Source of the DNA: CAYLPU01 sp964385635
GTDB lineage: Bacteria; Chloroflexota; Anaerolineae; B4-G1
DNA: 64,000 nt
Assembly (NCBI GenBank): GCA_964385635.1
Contig: CAYLPU010000006.1
Location: forward strand, 21,218-85,217
Direction of reading: 5' to 3'
Numbering within the stretch: the stretch's first letter is position 1; each line of letters begins with the position of its first letter. The position numbers and the translations under genes were made by a program. Below, piece by piece: positions 34,891 to 44,350 of this stretch. The notes under the pieces are model-generated. The model saw only the letters and a list, made by a program, of their open reading frames with translations, had not been told where the DNA came from and did not search any database.

Positions 34891-34900
34891 GTGTTATAAT
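34872..34900 (+). promoter_or_regulatory. promoter of the glycosyltransferase operon
   Basis: TTGTAA (34872-34877), 17-base spacer, TATAAT (34895-34900). It overlaps the right arm of the surE hairpin. It is the only good promoter before the tightly coupled genes from 34946 to 59798. Confidence 0.7.
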
Positions 34901-34945
34901 GCACGCAATCACGTTTCACACATTACGTGTTTGAGTACGGACCCA

Positions 34946-35959
34946 ATGGATACAATTGATCCCACCCTCGACCTTTCCATAATACTGCCGGTCTACAACG
35001 AAGCCCGCTCCCTGCCCAGCCTGATCCCCGAACTGACGGCCGTGCTTCAACAACTGGGCCGCAGTTACGAGATCATCGCCGTGGATGACGGCTGCTCCGA
35101 CGACAGCGTGGCTGTCCTCCGCCGCTTGCAGGAACAGGAACCGCGCCTGCGTATCGTCCAGTTCCGCCGCAACTTCGGCCAGACCGCTGCTTTCGCCGCC
35201 GGCTTCGACTACGCCCGGGGCGAGATCATCATCACGCTGGACGCCGACGGTCAGAACGACCCGGCCGACATCCCCCGCCTGTTGGAGGTGATGGAGGGAG
35301 AAAACTACGACATGGTCAACGGGTGGCGGCAGAACCGCAAGGAGCCTTTCCTGACCCGCAAACTGCCCTCAATGATCGCCAACTGGCTTATCGCCAACGC
35401 CAGCGATGTCCGCCTGCATGACCGGGGCTGCTCACTCAAAGCCTTCCGCCGCGACCTGGTCAAGCAAATCCACCTCTACGGTGAGTTGCATCGCTTCATT
35501 CCGGAGATCGCCAGCCTGATCGGAGCGCGCGTAGGCGAGATACCGGTCAACGACCGTCCGCGCAAGGCCGGCAGTTCCAAGTACAACGCACTCTCCCGCA
35601 CCCCTCGCGTCATCCTCGACCTGATCACCGTCTCTTTCCTGCTCAGCTTCTCTAACCGCCCCATGCAACTCTTCGGCGCGGTGGGACTGCTGAGCAGTGG
35701 GATAGGCGGACTCATCGGCATGTACCTGGTCGGTGCTAAAATCGTCAATGGCCTGCTCTACGGTGAGGAAGGGTTCCGTGCCTTCCGCATCGGCACCAGC
35801 CCGTGGCTGCTGCTGGCCGTGTTGCTGATCGTGTTGGGCGTCCAGTTCCTGATGATGGGGCTGCTTGGCGAGATCCTCACCCGCACCTACCACGAGGCAC
35901 AGGACAAACCCATCTACGTCGTTCGTCAGGTGCTGGAGTACGAACAAGAGGAAACATGA
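34946..35959 (+). CDS. family 2 glycosyltransferase, polyprenyl-phosphate sugar synthase type
   Basis: A 337-residue GT2 enzyme of the DPM1/ArnC/GtrB kind. It transfers a sugar from a nucleotide donor to undecaprenyl phosphate, making the lipid-linked donor used by GT-C enzymes. Visible: LSIILPVYNEARSLP, IIAVDDGCSDDS, the LDADGQNDP metal motif, and the acceptor-site region HRFIPEIASLIGARVGEIPV. Two C-terminal membrane helices (about 235-258 and 280-305). ATG 34946 is chosen; TTG 34931 is an alternative. It overlaps the next gene by 4 bases (ATGA). Its product likely feeds the giant membrane proteins downstream. Confidence 0.92.
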   Translation: MDTIDPTLDLSIILPVYNEARSLPSLIPELTAVLQQLGRSYEIIAVDDGCSDDSVAVLRRLQEQEPRLRIVQFRRNFGQTAAFAAGFDYARGEIIITLDADGQNDPADIPRLLEVMEGENYDMVNGWRQNRKEPFLTRKLPSMIANWLIANASDVRLHDRGCSLKAFRRDLVKQIHLYGELHRFIPEIASLIGARVGEIPVNDRPRKAGSSKYNALSRTPRVILDLITVSFLLSFSNRPMQLFGAVGLLSSGIGGLIGMYLVGAKIVNGLLYGEEGFRAFRIGTSPWLLLAVLLIVLGVQFLMMGLLGEILTRTYHEAQDKPIYVVRQVLEYEQEET

Positions 35960-37590
35960 GCCGCACACTGATCATAGGAATCGATGGTGGAACCTTCGAC
36001 CTGATCCGTCCCTGGGCGGAGGCGGGCGACCTGCCCAACCTGGCCCGATTGATGGCCGAGGGAGTCCACGGCCCGCTGGAATCCACGCTCCCACCGGTCA
36101 CCTCGCCAGCCTGGCCCACCTTCGCCACTGGCAAGAACCCCGGCAAGCACGGCGTGTTCGACTTCATCCGGCCGATGGGCGGCCAGTTCGAACTGGTCAA
36201 CGCTACTTCCATCCGCGCACCAACGCTGTGGCAGATCATTTCCGAGGCTGGCCGCAAAGTCGGCGTGATGAACGTCCCCGTCACCTACCCGCCCACCCCG
36301 GTCAACGGCTTCATCGTCACCGGGATGCTCTCGCCTGTGGACGGCGATATCACCTATCCGGCGGATTTGCTCGACCGGTACACCGGCCGGATGAAGCCTT
36401 ACCGCATCGCCCCCCACGTTCAGTACAAGCCGGGTAACGAGGCGGAGTTCACTGCCGACCTGCTGGACCTGGTCGAGCGCCGGGGGGAGTACGCGCTGCA
36501 ATTGATGACCGACTATCCCCACGACTTCCTGATGTTCCACTTCCTGTCCACTGACACTATGCAACACGCCTTCTGGAAGTTCGTTGATCCCACCCATCCC
36601 CTCTACGACCCCCAGGCCGCCGCTCGCTTCGGCCCTGCGCTCAAGCAGGTCCACCAGCGCATAGATCGATTCATCGGCCAGATGCTTGACCGCATCACCG
36701 ACGACACCACCGTCATCGTGATGTCCGACCATGGCTTTGGCCCGCTACATTACGTCGTCAACCTGAACCTGTTCTTTCTGGACCAGGGCCTGTTGCAACT
36801 GAAGCGAGGAGCATGGACACGGCTCAAGACCGGCCTCTTCCGCGCCGGCCTCACTCCTGCTTCGATCTGGCACCTGATTGAGCGTGCGGGCCTGCAAAAC
36901 TACATCTGGCAGGTCTCTAAATCCACCCGCAATAAGGTCGTGGGCAAGTTCCTCTCCTTTGACGATGTGGACTGGTCGCGCACGCTCGCTTACTCCATCG
37001 GCCACGTCGGCCAGGTCTACGTCAACCTGAAGGGGCGCGAGCCGGCGGGCATCGTCGAGCCGGGCGCGGAGTACGAGGCCGTGCGACAGCAGGTGATCGA
37101 AGCACTGCCAGAACTGCGCCATCCAGTGACCGGCCAGCCTCTGGTGGATCGGGTCGTCACCAGTGACCAGGTCATTCATGGCCCATACACCCACCGCAGC
37201 CCCGACCTGCACGTCGTCCTGGACGGCTACCGGGCTATCGCCTTCCCCCTCTTCGCCACCGATAGCCGCGTCGTCACCCGCCAGATCCGCGGCGACTCAG
37301 GCTGCCACCGGCTACACGGCATCTTCATCGCCTGGGGACCGGAGGTACGGCGCGGTCAGACCGTGGAGGGAGCGCGTATTCTAGACCTGGCCCCGACCAT
37401 CCTGCACCTGATGAGACTGCCGGTGCCGGACGACATGGACGGGCGCGTGCTGACTGAAGCGTTGGCTACCTCTCGCCCCGTCGAACACCGGTCCGTCAGC
37501 ACTGTTGGCGAGGAGGCCGACACCGGACTCTCGGCGGAAGAGACAGCCGAGGTGGAAGAACGCCTCCGCGCCCTCGGTTATCTGGGGTAA
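35956..37590 (+). CDS. alkaline-phosphatase-superfamily phosphodiesterase/phosphotransferase
   Basis: A 544-residue protein of the type I phosphodiesterase / nucleotide pyrophosphatase group. First metal Asp in LIIGIDGGTFDL, Thr nucleophile in PVTSPAWPTFATGKNPGKHG, second-site VIVMSDHGFGP and late His in SGCHRLHGIF. No signal peptide is evident. Such enzymes move or remove phospho-groups on glycans or lipids. ATG 35956 overlaps the GT2 stop (ATGA) with AAGAGG before it. Within a surface-glycan operon it may modify a polyprenyl-linked sugar or add a phospho-substituent (inference). Confidence 0.87.
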   Translation: MSRTLIIGIDGGTFDLIRPWAEAGDLPNLARLMAEGVHGPLESTLPPVTSPAWPTFATGKNPGKHGVFDFIRPMGGQFELVNATSIRAPTLWQIISEAGRKVGVMNVPVTYPPTPVNGFIVTGMLSPVDGDITYPADLLDRYTGRMKPYRIAPHVQYKPGNEAEFTADLLDLVERRGEYALQLMTDYPHDFLMFHFLSTDTMQHAFWKFVDPTHPLYDPQAAARFGPALKQVHQRIDRFIGQMLDRITDDTTVIVMSDHGFGPLHYVVNLNLFFLDQGLLQLKRGAWTRLKTGLFRAGLTPASIWHLIERAGLQNYIWQVSKSTRNKVVGKFLSFDDVDWSRTLAYSIGHVGQVYVNLKGREPAGIVEPGAEYEAVRQQVIEALPELRHPVTGQPLVDRVVTSDQVIHGPYTHRSPDLHVVLDGYRAIAFPLFATDSRVVTRQIRGDSGCHRLHGIFIAWGPEVRRGQTVEGARILDLAPTILHLMRLPVPDDMDGRVLTEALATSRPVEHRSVSTVGEEADTGLSAEETAEVEERLRALGYLG

Positions 37591-37592
37591 GA

Positions 37593-40500
37593 ATGACAAA
37601 TGACACAAATAGCAAATGTCGAGAGGCAAATGCCAGACAGCGCCCAGCATTTGTCATTTGTTACTTATCATTTGTCATCTTGGGCTTCCTCCTCCGTCTG
37701 GCCCCCCTCGGGCGGTACGTGGCCCCTGATGAGCCAGCCTGGGTCTACCGCTCCATCCGCCTGACCGACGCATTGCTGGCCCGCGACTGGGCAGCAGTCC
37801 CTTCCACAGGCCACCCAGGGGTGACAACGATGTGGCTGGGGGCTGCTGGACTGGCAGTGCAGCGGTTGCTGGATCCCCTCGAAAGCATCACCCACCTGGA
37901 TTGGATCCGCCGCCTGGTCTGGCTGGCCCCGGAGAACGGGCAAGCCTTCCATCACCTGGCTTTCTTCCTCCCCTATGGTCGCGTCGCCGTCGCGCTGGCC
38001 ACCACGCTGGGCCTGGCTGCACTCTACCCGTTGCTCGTGCGTCTTTTCGACCGGCGTGTGGCACTGCTGACAGTCGGCCTGCTGGCCTTCGACCCGTTTC
38101 TCATCGGTCACTCCGGCCTCCTCCACACCGACGCGCTGTTGGCGACCTTCAGCCTTCTCGCCCTGGTGACCGCTCTCAACGGGCTGCGAGAACCGCGCCG
38201 CGTCGTCTGGTGGGCTTTCTCCGGCCTTTTCACCGGCCTGGCCCTGCTGACCAAGACCCCGGCCTTGATCCTGGTCCCATTTATCCTGTTCCTTATCGCC
38301 ATTCCCGATCTGCAGTCTACAACCCGCAATTCGTTATCCACAATCCGCCATTGGCCATCAGTCATTGGTCACTGGTCGTTGTTCCTTCTGCTCATCGTCA
38401 TCACCTACCTTGCCCTCTACCCTGCCCTGTGGGTCGACCCCGCCAGCCCACTGCGCGCCATCTCCGCCTTCGCCGGCCAGCAGGTCGAGGCGGCACAGCG
38501 GCCCATCTTCTTCGCCGACCAGATGACCTACGACCCTGGCCCCGCCTTTTACCCAACCGTGTTCATCTTCCGCATCTCACCAGTCGCGCTGGTTGGTCTG
38601 ATCCCGGCGCTCATCGCTGTCGTGCGTACCGCTCGCGAAAGGGTATGGAAACCGTGCCCAGACAGGACACGAGAACCGTGCCCCTACGATATGCGGTGCT
38701 TTGCGATTTTGGCACTCATCACATTCGCTGTAGGATTCGGTGTACTAATGAGCCTGGGAGCCAAGAAACACGATCGTTACCTGTTGCCCGCCTTGCTCCC
38801 ACTAACCCTCGTCGCCGCCCTGGGGTGGGAGTATTTGAGTAAACGAGTAATGAGTAAACGAGTGAATGAGTATCAAACCTCATATACCCTCTACTCATAT
38901 ACTCATATACTCATCTTTCTCATCCAACTCGCCCTTGCCCTCGCCTTCGTCCTCCATCCCCTCACCGCCTTCAACCCCCTTGTGGGTGGCCCCTGGGTTG
39001 CCGCCCGTGTGCTCTCTGTGGATTGGGGGGAAGGAGCAGGTGCAGCAGCCCACTGGCTGAACCAACTGCCCGGCGCCGACCAACTCACCGTCGCGGCTTC
39101 ATCCGTTCCATCCTTTGCCCCCCTCTTCGACGGTCACACCCTCCCGCTCAATCGCGCCTCCCTGGCCGACTACATCGTCCTCGACCCCAACCAGCCGCTC
39201 AAAGGGGCCTGGTCTCAGAAAACTCAACCCCCGCCCCCGCCCGCCTATGCCGCCACATTCGGCTTCCTCGACCACGCCGTCGTCTATACCAACACCGCAC
39301 CCTTCGAGCAAAACGCCTACCTGGTCGCCCGCGCGAAACCAGGCGACCTGATCCTACTGGACGCCGACACACCACTCTTGCGCTGCTACAGCGGCCCCGG
39401 AACCCTTGCATCCATCGCCGACCTTCCCGACCAGGCCAGCGTCGCCGCCCGCCTGGCCGAACTGAGCGCCAGTGTCAACGGATGGGTCAACCACTCCCGT
39501 CTCTGGATTGTCGCCGACCCTGGTGCCTCCCCCATCACCGCCGCCCACTTGCGCAAGGAGATGGAGACCATCGGTACGACTGTCACCAGCGCCACCGTCG
39601 CCTCCGCCACCATCTCGCAATACGTAGTATTTGAAACGATGCCCCAATCCCCAATCCCCAATCCCCAATCTCAAATCTCAACATTCGGCGACCACCTCAT
39701 CCTCGTTGATGCCTTGCTGCCCGCCGAACCTATCAATGCCCCCTTCCCCGTCTTTCTGCGCTGGCAGGCCCTGGCCCCATCCGTTGACACCACCACCCTG
39801 CACGCCTCCCTCTACCTGCGGGATTCGGCCAACCACCTGTGGGCCGAGGTGGGGCAACCAGTGCTCAACGACGTCACTTTCCCCACTTCCGCCTGGGCGT
39901 CCGGCGAGTGGGCCGATAACGGACTGACGTTGAAACCGCCGGAACGCATCCCACCCGGCATCTACGGTGTCCAACTCACCGTCACAGACAGCGGGGGCGC
40001 TCAACTGGGAACATGGAACGCCGACGGCCGGTTCCGGGGCGTACGTGTCCCCCTGGGTGACGTGGAGATTGTCCCGCCCGCCGAGCCTGTGGGGCCAGCG
40101 CCGTGCACAGAGGACCAACCCCTCACCGCCGGCCCGATCCTGGCCTGCGTTCCCGACCTGCCGCCACAGGCTATCCCATCCGGCGACATGCTTACCCTGG
40201 CCCTCACCTGGTCCGCCATCACCCCGCCGCAGGCAGACTACAGCGTCCGCTACCGGCTGGTAGACGGCGGTGGCTCCGTGGCCCTGGAGCAGACCGCCGC
40301 CCTGTGCTCCCATGCCACCTCCCGCTGGCGGGCGGGCGACAGTTTCGAGTCCCGCTATAACCTGCGGTTCGACCCTGCCCTGCCCGCCGCCGGCTACACC
40401 CTGGCGCTCAATGTCCTCACACCCGACGGTCGCCCCCTCTGGGCCAAGGACAAGACACTGACCGCCGTCGAAATTCTGCCTCGCGAGCGACTGTTCGAAC

Positions 40501-40967
40501 TGCCGTCCGACATCACTCACCCACTCGACCTGACGTTGGACACCGTTGACCCATCCGTTGACACCGTCGTCCATCTGTGCGGCTTCGACCTGGACCACAC
40601 CCAGGCCACTCCTGGCGACACCCTGCACCTCACTCTCTACTGGCAGGCCGAGGGCCCCACCTACCTGGACTATACCGTCTTCGTTCACCTCGTTGGCCCT
40701 GACGGGCGACCCCACGGCCAGGTGGACCGTTTCCCCGCCGGAGGTGACGCCCCCACCACCAGTTGGGCACCTGGTCAGGTCATCGTAGACGAAATTGTCC
40801 TTCCCGTCGCCGCCGATGCCCCCGCGGGCGCCTACCACATCGCCGTCGGGATGTACGATGCCGCCAGCGGCGGTCGCCTGCCCCTCACCGATGATTCCGG
40901 TCAGTTTCTCCCAGACGACCAGGCCGTCCTACCGGTTGAGATCACCATCGCCGGAGGCCTCCAATGA
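37593..40967 (+). CDS. giant ArnT/PMT-like (GT39/GT83 type) membrane glycosyltransferase with three beta modules
   Basis: 1124 residues. The N-terminal half (to about 456) is a multi-helix GT-C domain with the catalytic-type acidic pair in YVAPDEPAWVYRS (about residue 45) and TGHPGVTTMW. It should transfer a sugar from a lipid carrier on the outer face. The C-terminal half is outside and holds three beta-sandwich-like modules (about 700-810, 830-965, 970-1117); the last reads HLTLYWQAEGPTYLDYTVFV. Repeats are read in frame: ATTTGTC heptamers right after the ATG (37593-37675), CATTGGTC-type units (38313-38390), ACTCAT-type units (38836-38925) and CCCCAAT units (39648-39690). Two bases separate it from the gene upstream. 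Confidence 0.82.
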   Translation: MTNDTNSKCREANARQRPAFVICYLSFVILGFLLRLAPLGRYVAPDEPAWVYRSIRLTDALLARDWAAVPSTGHPGVTTMWLGAAGLAVQRLLDPLESITHLDWIRRLVWLAPENGQAFHHLAFFLPYGRVAVALATTLGLAALYPLLVRLFDRRVALLTVGLLAFDPFLIGHSGLLHTDALLATFSLLALVTALNGLREPRRVVWWAFSGLFTGLALLTKTPALILVPFILFLIAIPDLQSTTRNSLSTIRHWPSVIGHWSLFLLLIVITYLALYPALWVDPASPLRAISAFAGQQVEAAQRPIFFADQMTYDPGPAFYPTVFIFRISPVALVGLIPALIAVVRTARERVWKPCPDRTREPCPYDMRCFAILALITFAVGFGVLMSLGAKKHDRYLLPALLPLTLVAALGWEYLSKRVMSKRVNEYQTSYTLYSYTHILIFLIQLALALAFVLHPLTAFNPLVGGPWVAARVLSVDWGEGAGAAAHWLNQLPGADQLTVAASSVPSFAPLFDGHTLPLNRASLADYIVLDPNQPLKGAWSQKTQPPPPPAYAATFGFLDHAVVYTNTAPFEQNAYLVARAKPGDLILLDADTPLLRCYSGPGTLASIADLPDQASVAARLAELSASVNGWVNHSRLWIVADPGASPITAAHLRKEMETIGTTVTSATVASATISQYVVFETMPQSPIPNPQSQISTFGDHLILVDALLPAEPINAPFPVFLRWQALAPSVDTTTLHASLYLRDSANHLWAEVGQPVLNDVTFPTSAWASGEWADNGLTLKPPERIPPGIYGVQLTVTDSGGAQLGTWNADGRFRGVRVPLGDVEIVPPAEPVGPAPCTEDQPLTAGPILACVPDLPPQAIPSGDMLTLALTWSAITPPQADYSVRYRLVDGGGSVALEQTAALCSHATSRWRAGDSFESRYNLRFDPALPAAGYTLALNVLTPDGRPLWAKDKTLTAVEILPRERLFELPSDITHPLDLTLDTVDPSVDTVVHLCGFDLDHTQATPGDTLHLTLYWQAEGPTYLDYTVFVHLVGPDGRPHGQVDRFPAGGDAPTTSWAPGQVIVDEIVLPVAADAPAGAYHIAVGMYDAASGGRLPLTDDSGQFLPDDQAVLPVEITIAGGLQ

Positions 40968-43900
40968 CCAAATCGGCAAATCGGCAAATCGGCAAATCGG
41001 CAAATCGGCAAGTTGGTCATTTGTCATTTGCCATTCCCCCCCAATGGGGGGGAGGAAGGGGGGGCTATCGTCATTGGCCACTGGTCATCTGTTTGCTGTG
41101 CTCCATCGCCGTCGTCCCGCTACTCCGCAGCGAGAGCCCCTGCACCCACGACGGCGCTCTCCACTACTTCCGCGTCACCGCCATGCGCCACGCCCTGCAA
41201 AACGGCATCCTCTTCACCCGCTATCTCCCCGACCTGGCTTTCGGTTACGGGTACCCTTTCTTCAACTATCGCGCCGCCCTGTCGTACTACTTGGCCCTGG
41301 CGCTTTACCTGACCGGCCTGGCGCTCCCGGCAGCCCTCAATATGGTCTACGTTCTGAGCATCGTCGGCTCTGCCCTCGCCGCCTACCTGTTTGCACGCGA
41401 TCTATTTGGTCCCCGGGCCGGCATCGTCGCCGCCGTCGCCTATGCCTACGCCCCCTACCAATTCCTCGACGCCCTCCTGCGTGGTAATGCCCCCGAATCA
41501 GTCGCGCTGCCGCTCTTCCCCCTCATCCTGTGGGCCTTTCGCCGCCTGGCCCTGACCGGGCACCGGCGTTGGTTTCTGGTCAGCGTCGTTTCCCTATCCG
41601 CCCTCCATTTGAGCCACGTCATTTCCTTTTTCCTTTTCACCCCCCTCCTGCTCGCCTACCTGGTTGTGCTATGGCTGGTCCACCGTCGGGAAGGCCACTG
41701 GGTGGCCACTGGTGGTGCGTTCGCTATGGCGTGGGGGCTGACCGCTTTCTTCTGGGCACCCGCTCTGCTGGAGAGAGGCTACATCCAACTCCACATGTCC
41801 CGCGTCACCCGCAACAACGACTTCCACTACAACTTCCTGGCTCTGGCCGAGATCTTCGCGCCGCCTGCGCCGGTGGACACCTCGCTAATGAACCCGCCGA
41901 TGCGCATCCACCTGGGGCTGGTACAGGCGATCCTGGGTGGGATCGGGCTTGTCGTAGGGCTCATCCGCTGGCGCGACCGGGAGCGACGGGCGACGTTGGT
42001 CTTCTTCGCTCTGACCGCCGTCGTGATGCTCTGGATGAGCACCCGCGCCTCGCTCTGGCTGTGGGAACACGTGCCGCTATTACCATTCGTCCAGTTTCCC
42101 TGGCGACTCGTGGGGCGTGCTACCCTGCCGGTTGCCTTCCTCGCCAGCGCCATCGCTCCCACGCGCCACGCATCACGCACCACGTTTCACGTTTCACGTT
42201 TCACGTTTCACGTTTCACGTTCCCTGCCGCTCGTCTCCATCACTTTGCTCATCCTTGCGGCCCTCCCCCACACCTACCCCCCCCACGGCTACTGCCCCAA
42301 CGCCCCCTACCCGACCATCAACGACGTCTTCGCCTACGAACACCGCTCCAAACTGGTGGGCGTGGACCCGGAGGGGTCTTACTTCCCCGCCTGGGTCAAG
42401 TACCGGCCCGAGGGATCGCCGCTGGAGGAGCAGTACGCCGCCACCGGCCCGATCTCCCGCTTCGACGAAACTGCCCTGCCCGCGGGAGCCTCCGTCGTCG
42501 AGGCCGGCTACAGTCCCAACCGGGCGCAAGTCGTCGTCGAGACTCCGGCCCCCTTCCGCGCTCGCTACCTGGCCTTCTACTTTCCCGGCTGGCGAGTGTG
42601 GATAGACGAAGAACCAGTGGAAACGACCGCCAGCGACCCCGCCGGGCTCATCACTTTCGATGTGCCCGCAGGTCGCCACACTATCATCATTCGCTTCGGT
42701 TCCACCCCTGTCCGCACCACCTTCACTGCCATCTCCCTCCTCAGCCTCGTCGCCCTTCTCATCCTCACAGTCCGCTACCCTGGGCAAGGACAAGCCTCGC
42801 CCCTACGCAATCCGCAATCCGCAATTGTTCATTGTTCATTGTCCCATTGTTCATTGCTTACTCTCCTTGCCCTCCTCCTGCTTGCTCTCAAACTCAGCGT
42901 CGTTGATCGGCTGGAGACACCTTTTCGCCGCCCCACTCTCCAGCCCGACAACACCCTGCCCGGCGTCGAGCACCGGCTAGACCAACCCTACGCCGACGGC
43001 CTGACCCTGATTGGCTACGATCAAGACCGCCTGGGGCTCCCCGCCGACGGCACATTGCGACTCGACCTCTACTGGACTGCTCACGCGCAGCCTACCGCCC
43101 GCTACCAATCCGTCGTCCACCTGGTCGCGCCTGACGGGCTGCGCTGGAGCCCGCCGGACACCTTCCGCCCACGCGGCTATGCCGACTACCCGCCCTCCAC
43201 AACCTGGAGTCCGGGCCGTTACGCGTTGGATAGCCACGAGATCGAACCGCTGCCCGGCACGCCGCCAGGCACCTACGACGTCGTGCTGACTGTCTTTGAC
43301 CGGGACACCCTGGCCCCGCTCTCGGTGCTGAACGAGCAAGACCAGCCTGCCGCGCCCACCCTGACCCTGGGGCAAGTAACACTCACTGCACCACACCGCC
43401 CTGTCGGCCCAGACGGACTGGATGTCCACCATCGCCTTAACGTGGTCCTTGGCCCCCTCACCCTCCTCGGCGCCGACTTCGACCGTGGCGAGGCCGCCCC
43501 CGGCGACCCCATCCTCCTCACCACCTTCTGGCGCGCCGACCAGCAGCCTGGCGAGGATCTGACTCTCCATCTGGCCCTCCTGACCCCAGATGGCTCCACC
43601 GCTGCGGAGTATGATTTTAGAGAAACCGGGTTTTTCGGAAAAAACCTGGTTTCTACTGGCGACGTCTGGCGCGGTCAACACTTCCTCCACCTCCCTGCCA
43701 ATCTCGACAGCGGCGACTACACCTGGCACCTCACACTCCTCCCCACCTCCTCGTCTACCCGTCTACCCTCTCTACTCACAATCACCGCTCCATCTCGCAC
43801 CTTCACCCCCCCCTCTTTCCCCCCCATTGGGGGGGATGAAAGGGGGGGCGTGGACGTCACCCTGGGCGACCTGGTGACGCTTTCTGGCTTCGACGTGGGT

Positions 43901-44350
43901 GTCAACGGATGGGTCAACGGAGCGGAGATGGCGCGACCGGGGGAGACCCTCACTGTCACCCTCGTCTGGCGCGCCGAAGCAGAGACCCACACCTCCTACC
44001 ACGTCTTTCTCCACCTCATCGGTCCCGGCGGCGCACTGGTGGCTCAATCTGACGGCGTCCCTGCCAATTGGAGCCGTCCCACTACCGGCTGGCTGCCCGG
44101 CGAATACGTCACCGACACACGTGTGCTCACCCTGCCCGCCGACGCTCCGGCGGGGGACTACGTCCTCTCCGCTGGCCTATACGTCCCCGGCGGCGAGCGA
44201 CTTGTTATCCCTGATGGCACCGACGCCATCCATCTGACCACGATCACGGTAGAGAGTGACTATTCATCAAGACCTGACAGGTTTCGGAAAACCTGTCAGG
44301 TCTGTCCACCCGACCACGATCACGGCACAAACACGGTACAAATCCAATGA
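40964..44350 (+). CDS. giant GT-C-like membrane protein, type A (PTPS-related family), three beta modules
   Basis: 1128 residues. A multi-helix N-terminal region with CTHDGALHYFRV and YGYPFFNYRAALSYYLA resembles the family annotated '6-pyruvoyl-tetrahydropterin synthase-related' (PF10131), which are GT-C-fold membrane proteins, not PTPS. A conserved domain RYLAFYFPGWRVWIDEEPV follows (about 525-575), then helices (about 580-600, 623-645) and three modules (663-802, 826-945, 963-1096). It begins in an octamer array (ATGACCAAATCGGC...), and a CACGTTT array (42181-42221) encodes HVSRFTF repeats. Bases 43458-44141 match 53463-54146 with one difference. Overlaps both neighbours by 4 bases. Confidence 0.78.
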   Translation: MTKSANRQIGKSANRQVGHLSFAIPPQWGGGRGGYRHWPLVICLLCSIAVVPLLRSESPCTHDGALHYFRVTAMRHALQNGILFTRYLPDLAFGYGYPFFNYRAALSYYLALALYLTGLALPAALNMVYVLSIVGSALAAYLFARDLFGPRAGIVAAVAYAYAPYQFLDALLRGNAPESVALPLFPLILWAFRRLALTGHRRWFLVSVVSLSALHLSHVISFFLFTPLLLAYLVVLWLVHRREGHWVATGGAFAMAWGLTAFFWAPALLERGYIQLHMSRVTRNNDFHYNFLALAEIFAPPAPVDTSLMNPPMRIHLGLVQAILGGIGLVVGLIRWRDRERRATLVFFALTAVVMLWMSTRASLWLWEHVPLLPFVQFPWRLVGRATLPVAFLASAIAPTRHASRTTFHVSRFTFHVSRSLPLVSITLLILAALPHTYPPHGYCPNAPYPTINDVFAYEHRSKLVGVDPEGSYFPAWVKYRPEGSPLEEQYAATGPISRFDETALPAGASVVEAGYSPNRAQVVVETPAPFRARYLAFYFPGWRVWIDEEPVETTASDPAGLITFDVPAGRHTIIIRFGSTPVRTTFTAISLLSLVALLILTVRYPGQGQASPLRNPQSAIVHCSLSHCSLLTLLALLLLALKLSVVDRLETPFRRPTLQPDNTLPGVEHRLDQPYADGLTLIGYDQDRLGLPADGTLRLDLYWTAHAQPTARYQSVVHLVAPDGLRWSPPDTFRPRGYADYPPSTTWSPGRYALDSHEIEPLPGTPPGTYDVVLTVFDRDTLAPLSVLNEQDQPAAPTLTLGQVTLTAPHRPVGPDGLDVHHRLNVVLGPLTLLGADFDRGEAAPGDPILLTTFWRADQQPGEDLTLHLALLTPDGSTAAEYDFRETGFFGKNLVSTGDVWRGQHFLHLPANLDSGDYTWHLTLLPTSSSTRLPSLLTITAPSRTFTPPSFPPIGGDERGGVDVTLGDLVTLSGFDVGVNGWVNGAEMARPGETLTVTLVWRAEAETHTSYHVFLHLIGPGGALVAQSDGVPANWSRPTTGWLPGEYVTDTRVLTLPADAPAGDYVLSAGLYVPGGERLVIPDGTDAIHLTTITVESDYSSRPDRFRKTCQVCPPDHDHGTNTVQIQ
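40968..41074 (+). repeat. start-proximal octamer/heptamer array plus C7-G7 palindrome
   Basis: GGCAAATC repeats five times (40977-41011), then CATTTGT heptamers and the palindrome CCCCCCCAATGGGGGGG. All are translated as the first 35 or so residues of the type A protein (MTKSANRQIGKSANRQ...). Confidence 0.85.
42181..42221 (+). repeat. CACGTTT heptamer array in a coding linker
   Basis: Five perfect CACGTTT units plus a partial sixth, translated as HVSRFTF repeats just before a membrane helix. Confidence 0.9.
43458..44141 (+). repeat. 684-bp near-identical block, copy 1 (partner 53463-54146)
   Basis: Differs from its partner exactly 10005 bases downstream at one position (43488 G / 53493 A). 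Flanks diverge at once on both sides. It encodes the second module and most of the third module of two type A proteins and includes an AGAAACCGGGTTTTT palindrome (43621-43654) and a C7/G7 palindrome (about 43817-43834). Confidence 0.92.
44270..44303 (+). repeat. AGACCTGACAGGTTT palindrome inside the gene end
   Basis: AGACCTGACAGGTTT-cgg-AAAACCTGTCAGGTCT, a palindrome type I recognise as dispersed in several bacterial phyla. It is translated near the C-terminus of the 40964 product (SSRPDRFRKTCQVC). Confidence 0.8.

Noticed and set aside
40964..44350. Enzymatic 6-pyruvoyl-tetrahydropterin synthase
   Set aside because: The likeness is to a membrane family that carries this name by annotation history; the protein is multi-helix with a GT-C-like acidic loop and lacks the PTPS zinc-site pattern.
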